Of a stretch of DNA of 38,048 nucleotides, positions 33,741 to 38,048 are shown piece after piece. The stretch is from assembly GCA_002346545.1 (NCBI GenBank), contig DEAA01000052.1, positions 1-38,048 of the forward strand, read 5' to 3'. Under the pieces are notes generated by a model. That model made no database searches. It saw only the letters and a program-made list of their open reading frames with translations, and had not been told where the DNA came from. The position numbers were made by a program, and so were the translations under genes. The DNA comes from Acidobacteria bacterium UBA2994. Its GTDB lineage: Bacteria > Acidobacteriota > Vicinamibacteria > Vicinamibacterales > UBA8438. Position 1 is the stretch's first letter. Each line of letters begins with the position of its first letter.

Positions 33741-33750
33741 GCAACCGGAG

Positions 33751-34710
33751 TTACTCGGCGGCGGACGTCAGGAGCGCGGCGGCTTTGGTCGAGAGCCAGT
33801 CCACCAGCCGGCGCGCATCAGCGAACCGCCCCGAGTTGGAACGCGCGCCCAACACCACGATCGACACCGAGCGTCCATCAGACAGTTCAACGAGCGTCGC
33901 CAGACAGTAGCCGGCCTCGTCGATATAGCCAGTCTTACCAGCCATTACATCCACCCGCGTGCCCAGCAGGCGGTTAGTGCTACGCACGGTCCTGGTGCGA
34001 CGGCTCGTGCGGATGTCGTACGACCGTTTGCGCATTATCCGGGCAACCACAGTCTCTTCACTAGCGGCGGCAATTAGTCGCGACACGTCGTAGGCCGACG
34101 AAACGTTACCCTCGTGCAGCCCGGATGGATCGGCGAACCGGGTCTCCTCGAGACCCAGCGCCGCCGCTTTCGCATTCATTCTCGCGATGAACCGCTTTGT
34201 CCCCCAGATAGACACCCTCGCCAGCGCTCGCGCGGCCGCGTTGTCGGACGCAACCAGCGCTAGATGCACCAGGTCGCGCAGGGTGACCCGCTCGCCTTGC
34301 CGGAGGTAGGTCGTCGAGGCGCGCCGCACATCCTGGCGGGAGATAACCACGTCTCTCGACAGATCCGGTTCACTCTCGAGGAACAGCATCACGGTCATAA
34401 CCTTCGTTATGCTGGCGATCGACCGCAAGTCGCGGGAATTCCGCTCCCAGAGCGTCACTCCGGTGACCGGGTCGAGGATGATGGCGGCTTGAGCGTTTAC
34501 CCGTGGGCCTGGTAGCCTGGGAACCGGTCGCGCTTCCGGTTGGGACGACCGAAGACCTTCCTGCCACGACGTGAGGCCTGCCGGCGACTCCGGCGCGACG
34601 TCCGCGCGGTCTACGGCGCCGAGCGTTGCTGTGAGAAGCGCCGCCGCCGCTGCGCAGAGCCCCTTCCTGCGCAGGGCATGCCCGCCGTTCTCCCGTCGAG
34701 ACAAGCTCAC
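33751..34710 (-). CDS. D-alanyl-D-alanine carboxypeptidase (S11 family, DacA-like)
   Basis: From the GTG at 34710 the protein has 319 residues with a Sec signal peptide (basic start, then CAAAAALLTATLGAV). The frame is open up to 34803, but that part lacks coding character. All three catalytic motifs of S11 enzymes are present: SITK (in SIASITKVMTVML), SDN (in LVASDNAAARAL) and KTG (in MAGKTGYIDEAGYC). It trims the terminal D-Ala from peptidoglycan pentapeptides in the periplasm. A C-terminal beta domain and amphipathic anchor like that of E. coli PBP5 are missing, so this is the short, endopeptidase-like or soluble form. A terminator follows. Confidence 0.92.
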   Translation of the reverse strand: MSLSRRENGGHALRRKGLCAAAAALLTATLGAVDRADVAPESPAGLTSWQEGLRSSQPEARPVPRLPGPRVNAQAAIILDPVTGVTLWERNSRDLRSIASITKVMTVMLFLESEPDLSRDVVISRQDVRRASTTYLRQGERVTLRDLVHLALVASDNAAARALARVSIWGTKRFIARMNAKAAALGLEETRFADPSGLHEGNVSSAYDVSRLIAAASEETVVARIMRKRSYDIRTSRRTRTVRSTNRLLGTRVDVMAGKTGYIDEAGYCLATLVELSDGRSVSIVVLGARSNSGRFADARRLVDWLSTKAAALLTSAAE

Positions 34711-34822
34711 AGTGGTCGGCAAAATTGCGGGCCAGTGTATCAGATCCAACCGGCACCCCAGCCCTGCCTGGACGTCTATGTCTTGACGACTTCGGGCCGG
34801 CACCCCAGAATAGCGGCCACCC

Positions 34823-35701
34823 GTGGCCTCACGTCGGCTCCCTACCCCGTACGCCTCGTTACGCGCTGGCCGCGCGACGCTCCGTTTCTATCACGACGAC
34901 GCGCTTGAGCTGTTCGCGCGTCTCGGCTCCTCTCGCGTGGACGCCATCGTCACCTCTCCCCCTTACAACTTAGGCGTCCGGTACCGCAGCTACGACGACA
35001 CCCTTCCGGCAGAGAGCTACCATACCTGGACCGATCGTTGGATCGAGGCCGCCGCAGCCGCCCTCACCCCCAGCGGCTCATTGTTCCTGAACGTGGGCTC
35101 CACGCCCACTCGGCCCTGGACCGCACTAGACGTGGCCCAAACAGGCCGACGCCACCTGGTCTTACAGAACACCATCCATTGGATTAAGTCGATCGTGGTC
35201 GAGCAGGACGACGCCGGTAGCCGAGCCGGACTCGACCGTGACCTAGCGGTCGGCCACTACAAGCCGATCAATAGCGAGCGCTTCCTGAATGAGTGCCACG
35301 AATTCATCTTCCACTTCAGCTCCACCGGGCGGACACCGCTCGAGCGGCGAGCCATTGGCGTGCCGTATCAGGATAAATCTAACGTCTCTCGCTGGGCGGC
35401 GGCCGGAGACGACCTCCGCTGCCGTGGCAATACCTGGTTCATTCCGTACCGTACGATCCAGAACCGTCGGCGTGACCGGCCCCATCCGGCGACATTCCCC
35501 CCGAAGCTGCCCCAGCAGTGCCTCAAACTCCATGGGATCGACCGAGTGGGACTCGCGATGGATCCCTTCCTTGGCCTCGGCAGCACCGCTGTGGCCTGCG
35601 CGAGACTGGGTATCGGCTTTCTAGGATGTGAGATCGACCAGACCTATCTGGACGAAGCGATAGAGCGGGTCCGAGAAGCTCTTGCCGCCCGCCGGCGCTA
35701 G
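34823..35701 (+). CDS. orphan DNA methyltransferase, beta class (N4-cytosine or N6-adenine)
   Basis: The 292-residue protein starts at GTG 34823. The catalytic motif IV TSPPYN (44-49) comes before the SAM-binding motif I DPFLGLGSTAVAC (about 247-259), which is the beta-class order. In between are SLFLNVGS, NTIHWIKSI, a region with NECHEFIFHFS, and HPATFPPKLPQQCLKLHG. The SPPY form is seen in both N4-cytosine and N6-adenine enzymes, so the modified base is not settled. No restriction endonuclease, specificity subunit or Vsr gene lies beside it, so it may act in regulation or be a solitary remnant. It is divergent from dacA and convergent with the VWA gene. Confidence 0.92.
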   Translation: MASRRLPTPYASLRAGRATLRFYHDDALELFARLGSSRVDAIVTSPPYNLGVRYRSYDDTLPAESYHTWTDRWIEAAAAALTPSGSLFLNVGSTPTRPWTALDVAQTGRRHLVLQNTIHWIKSIVVEQDDAGSRAGLDRDLAVGHYKPINSERFLNECHEFIFHFSSTGRTPLERRAIGVPYQDKSNVSRWAAAGDDLRCRGNTWFIPYRTIQNRRRDRPHPATFPPKLPQQCLKLHGIDRVGLAMDPFLGLGSTAVACARLGIGFLGCEIDQTYLDEAIERVREALAARRR

Positions 35702-35718
35702 GCAGAACCCGGGGGGCG

Positions 35719-37092
35719 TCAGGCTGGCTCGCGCGGTAGGGTGTAGTGCGTGCGCGCCCTGACGTCGAGGTCGCGCCGATCCGCTACTTCGACCTCGAGG
35801 GCGCGCGTCCGTACTGTCGGGTCTGGGTTCGAAGTGTAGAAGCCGAGAATGTAGTAGTCACTGGTCTCAGCGTCAATCTCACGGAACGCGTCGTCATAGT
35901 CGTTGCGATTGACCACTGCGATCCCGCCGGTCAACTCGGACAGCATCCGCAGCGTGTTCTGCGTCTTGAACATATGCATGCGCCACTCGTCCGGATTGAT
36001 GTTCTCGTTAATGTCTGGAGCTGCGATCAGGCCTCGCGGGTCAATGGTGTAGAACGACGTATTCGCCCGGTTGGCGACCCGCGCAAGCTCAGCGATTTCC
36101 ACGGCTAGATCGGCATCGGCAAACTGTTGCCCCATCCGAGACATCCGCTCGAACGGATCCGTCAACGGATCGGGATAATCGCCGTAGAATTGGTCAAATT
36201 CACCCTGCGTCATACTGCCCCGTCCGACCCTGTCCAAGCCATCCCTCCGCGAGCCCGCAGATAGGCTCGAGTACAGCCGCGACTCCGGAAACGGATTAAA
36301 GTCGTAGCCATTGCTCAGGTAGATGAACGCCTTGCGCCGATCCGTGACCTGCTCCAAGTTCCTCAGGACGTCCCGGGCCGTCTTAAACGCAACGTGGGCC
36401 CGCCATAAGACCTCGGTCGGGCCTCGGGAGTACTCCTGCTGCCTGATCTGATCGGCAATCGATAGGGCATCACCCGTGATCCGCTCCATCGCGCCATACA
36501 GGACACCCCGGTCATAGGTCATGTCGATCGACAGGGACGACGGACCGGTTGAGATGATGCCGAACAGGTCCCCTTCGTGCACCAGCGACTCCGCAAGCGT
36601 CTCGAAGACCTGCCTAACCTTTGGAGTCATCGAGGGTGTCAGATGCAGATCGTCCACAAAGATAATGAAGATGCGTCCGGCAGTATCATTGGCTGGCGAC
36701 GACGCAGGCAGGACGATCCCCTCGCGAACGGGCGGGGGCGGCGCCAGCTGGTTGAACACCCGCCCGCCATGCACGAGAACCAGCGACGCAATCTCCTGTT
36801 GCACGCCATCTTCCGTGACCAGGAAGTCTTCCTTCGTCAGGTCCGGGACGAAGACTCCATCCCCATCCCGCACGATCACGTCGGTGGTAACGAGCGTAAC
36901 ACCAGCCCGGAAGGTCGGCTGAGGCGCTCCCACCTCGACCTGACCCACTGTCGTCGGAGGATTCTCATCGACGCGCGCCGGCGGCTGCGGCGGCTGCGCC
37001 AGCAGCATCGCAGAACATCCGATTGCCAGCACAAGACCCCCAGCACCGACGCGCCGGCGACGCTGCGACTCGCTGCTCATCATCACCCTCAT
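35719..37092 (-). CDS. secreted VWA-domain protein, Acidobacteria-type
   Basis: From the ATG at 37092 (three in-frame Met codons lie within 13 bases, and GGAGG sits about 13 bases upstream) the protein has 457 residues. It has a signal-type hydrophobic stretch GAGGLVLAIGCSAMLLA. It then shows the family opening FRAGVTLVTTDVIVRDGDGV with VPDLTKEDFLVTEDGVQQEI, and a von Willebrand A core starting IFIIFVDDLHLTPSMTPK, where a perfect MIDAS DxSxS is absent. RKAFIYLSNGYDFNP and FYTIDPRGLIAAPDI lead to a beta-rich end, DYYILGFYTSNPDPTVR. This expanded family is typical of Acidobacteriota; its function is unknown but it is exported and possibly binds partners or metals. Confidence 0.9.
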   Translation of the reverse strand: MRVMMSSESQRRRRVGAGGLVLAIGCSAMLLAQPPQPPARVDENPPTTVGQVEVGAPQPTFRAGVTLVTTDVIVRDGDGVFVPDLTKEDFLVTEDGVQQEIASLVLVHGGRVFNQLAPPPPVREGIVLPASSPANDTAGRIFIIFVDDLHLTPSMTPKVRQVFETLAESLVHEGDLFGIISTGPSSLSIDMTYDRGVLYGAMERITGDALSIADQIRQQEYSRGPTEVLWRAHVAFKTARDVLRNLEQVTDRRKAFIYLSNGYDFNPFPESRLYSSLSAGSRRDGLDRVGRGSMTQGEFDQFYGDYPDPLTDPFERMSRMGQQFADADLAVEIAELARVANRANTSFYTIDPRGLIAAPDINENINPDEWRMHMFKTQNTLRMLSELTGGIAVVNRNDYDDAFREIDAETSDYYILGFYTSNPDPTVRTRALEVEVADRRDLDVRARTHYTLPREPA

Positions 37093-37096
37093 TATA
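37091..37096 (-). promoter_or_regulatory. perfect TATAAT box at the VWA gene start
   Basis: On the minus strand a consensus -10 TATAAT overlaps the first Met codon (ATG 37092) and ends 7 bases before the second one at 37083. If it is a promoter, the mRNA would begin at the second ATG and be leaderless, shortening the protein by three residues. No -35 is visible, and a GGAGG upstream favours the first ATG being transcribed from elsewhere. Confidence 0.35.
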
Positions 37097-37179
37097 GCAG
37101 CCCCCTCCGAGCCAGACGTGGCGCGTTCCGCCCCCCAGAGGAGACCTACCAAGACTGCAAGGTCGACGGGAGAGGGGCC

Positions 37180-38007
37180 CTACTCGGAGCTCTCGTCGGA
37201 AGAAGTCGATGGCGCGGACCCGTCCGCCGGCGCGGGCGTAGGCTCGGAGGCCTTTGCGCCAGGGGCCGAGCCTGCCGTGTCGGGGCGGCCCGACGCGGCG
37301 CCACGTCGTCGCCCCGAACCACCACGCCGGCGGCGCGGCCTGCGACCGAGCGCACGCCGCAACGCCTCGGTAGTCTCGTCCAGAGCGGCCACCCGTTCCC
37401 GCGCCTCTTCGACGGTCTTCCAAGAGTCCGGGTCGATCAGAGCCGCTTGGGCTTGAAGCGCCGCCAACTTCTCCGGTTCACGCTTACGATCTCCGATTCG
37501 TGCAACGATCGTCGCGTGCCGGGCTCGCAGCCGCGCCAGACCCTCTCCATCGGTGAGCGCTAGCGCCACATGCGCGACCGAGTCCTTAGGCTCGCCAGAG
37601 GGCTCCTCCGGACAGGGCTCGGCTGGCCCGGGCGGCGCGCCTCCAGACCCCGGCGTTTCACCGCGGGCCCCCTCGGCCGCAACGGCGATCTCACTCTCCG
37701 CCTCACTAGCGGCCCGCCGTCGTCGTTTCGCCCGCCGTTCTTCACGCGCCTCCCGGTCGTACTCCTGCGGCGGCGGGGGTGCTTTGACCTTGAGAATCTT
37801 GTCCCAGTCGAACTTCAAACGGGGATTCGCCTCTTCGATTGCCCGGATAGCCTTCGGGTCAAGCGCTAACCGGCCGACCCGGACACCGGGCGGCGTACGA
37901 AACCAGTAAAGCACCCGCAGGTCCTGCGTGCCGCTCTGCCGGTACGAATGACAAAGGTAGGTGCTCTCGTAACCACGCTTATCACGAGAGAATCGAAGGA
38001 AAGGCAT
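37180..38007 (-). CDS. Arg-rich protein of unknown function
   Basis: The 275-residue protein starts at ATG 38007; no strong ribosome-binding site is visible. I do not recognise the family. The first 75 residues look folded (PFLRFSRDKRGYES, then VLYWFRTPPGVRVGR, LDPKAIRAIEEANPRLKFDW). Next comes a charged stretch with EYDREAREERRAKRRRR and a Pro/Glu/Gly-rich linker. A helical or coiled-coil region follows (LARLRARHATIVARIGDRK, then WKTVEEARERVAALDE). An Arg-rich basic segment, GRRPRRRRGGSGRRRG, precedes an acidic Ser/Glu tail. The basic segments suggest nucleic acid binding. It lies between the VWA gene and a Lys/Ala-rich gene end on the same strand. Confidence 0.75.
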   Translation of the reverse strand: MPFLRFSRDKRGYESTYLCHSYRQSGTQDLRVLYWFRTPPGVRVGRLALDPKAIRAIEEANPRLKFDWDKILKVKAPPPPQEYDREAREERRAKRRRRAASEAESEIAVAAEGARGETPGSGGAPPGPAEPCPEEPSGEPKDSVAHVALALTDGEGLARLRARHATIVARIGDRKREPEKLAALQAQAALIDPDSWKTVEEARERVAALDETTEALRRALGRRPRRRRGGSGRRRGAASGRPDTAGSAPGAKASEPTPAPADGSAPSTSSDESSE

Positions 38008-38022
38008 CCGGATCGAAAGGTC

Positions 38023-38048
38023 CTACTTCTTCGCGGCGGCCTTCTTCG
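38023..38048 (-). CDS. C-terminal end of a Lys/Ala-rich protein (partial)
   Basis: On the minus strand the window edge reads KKAAAKK followed by TAG (38023-38025). Such an ending is typical of basic tails in histone H1-like or HU-tailed DNA-binding proteins, or in some ribosomal and RNA-binding proteins. Only eight codons are visible, so the identity is open. The stop lies 15 bases before the ATG of the Arg-rich gene, suggesting the two are cotranscribed. Confidence 0.4.

Overview
The window is GC-rich, densely coded bacterial chromosome. The best taxonomic marker is a secreted VWA-domain protein of the Acidobacteria-type family (35719-37092), together with a MsbA/YicC/Gmk/CoaBC/PriA gene order. 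I infer an uncultured Acidobacteriota member, possibly of the Vicinamibacteria type. That is inference from gene content, not from a marker phylogeny. I see no CRISPR array, IS element, prophage or replication origin.

Left part (1-4832). The window opens in the C-terminus of a PhoD-like phosphatase. Positions 292-490 hold no gene I can recognise. Next comes a decayed patch: a Sel1-repeat remnant with a C-terminal frameshift, directly abutting a degenerate tRNA-Lys(CUU). Then follow a cold-shock protein, tRNA-Pro(GGG), a MerR-like regulator and the ribosome-assembly GTPase der on the minus strand. An HU gene with a very good sigma70-type promoter and an M50 membrane protease lie on the plus strand.

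Centre-left (4841-14948, minus strand). Eight tightly packed genes could form one transcript: ugd-galE-MsbA-type ABC exporter-yicC-gmk-coaBC-family 4 uracil-DNA glycosylase-priA. Sugar-nucleotide supply and a lipid or glycan exporter sit upstream of housekeeping genes.

Centre (15202-22942, plus strand). Divergent from ugd is a glycan assembly cluster: two GT4 transferases, a GT2 transferase, two more GT4 transferases, a polyprenyl-phosphate sugar-1-phosphate transferase, and a UDP-glucuronate decarboxylase (UDP-xylose synthase). With GalE and Ugd this gives UDP-Glc, UDP-Gal, UDP-GlcA and UDP-Xyl precursors, an initiating transferase and five elongating transferases. No Wzx flippase, Wzy polymerase or Wza/Wzc export gene is present here, so the MsbA-type exporter is a candidate flippase.

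Centre-right (22984-30000, minus strand). In transcription order: bactofilin, DUF62 SAM hydrolase-like protein, class II fructose-bisphosphatase (glpX), a large secreted protein with a damaged HExxH-like motif, tsaC/sua5, a TPR lipoprotein with SLH-like C-terminal repeats, and pgsA.

Right part (30124-38048). A cysteine desulfurase and mnmA make up a tRNA 2-thiolation pair. Then come trxB, a remnant of glycogen synthase glgA, a D,D-carboxypeptidase, an orphan beta-class DNA methyltransferase, the VWA protein, an Arg-rich protein of unknown function, and the very end of a Lys/Ala-rich CDS running off the edge.

The window is mostly recognisable core genome plus a polysaccharide locus. I did not find a convincing new defence or mobile system. 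The items most worth checking are the tRNA/Sel1 scar, the glgA remnant, the His-to-Glu change in the DUF62 protein, and the -10 boxes placed for leaderless transcription.
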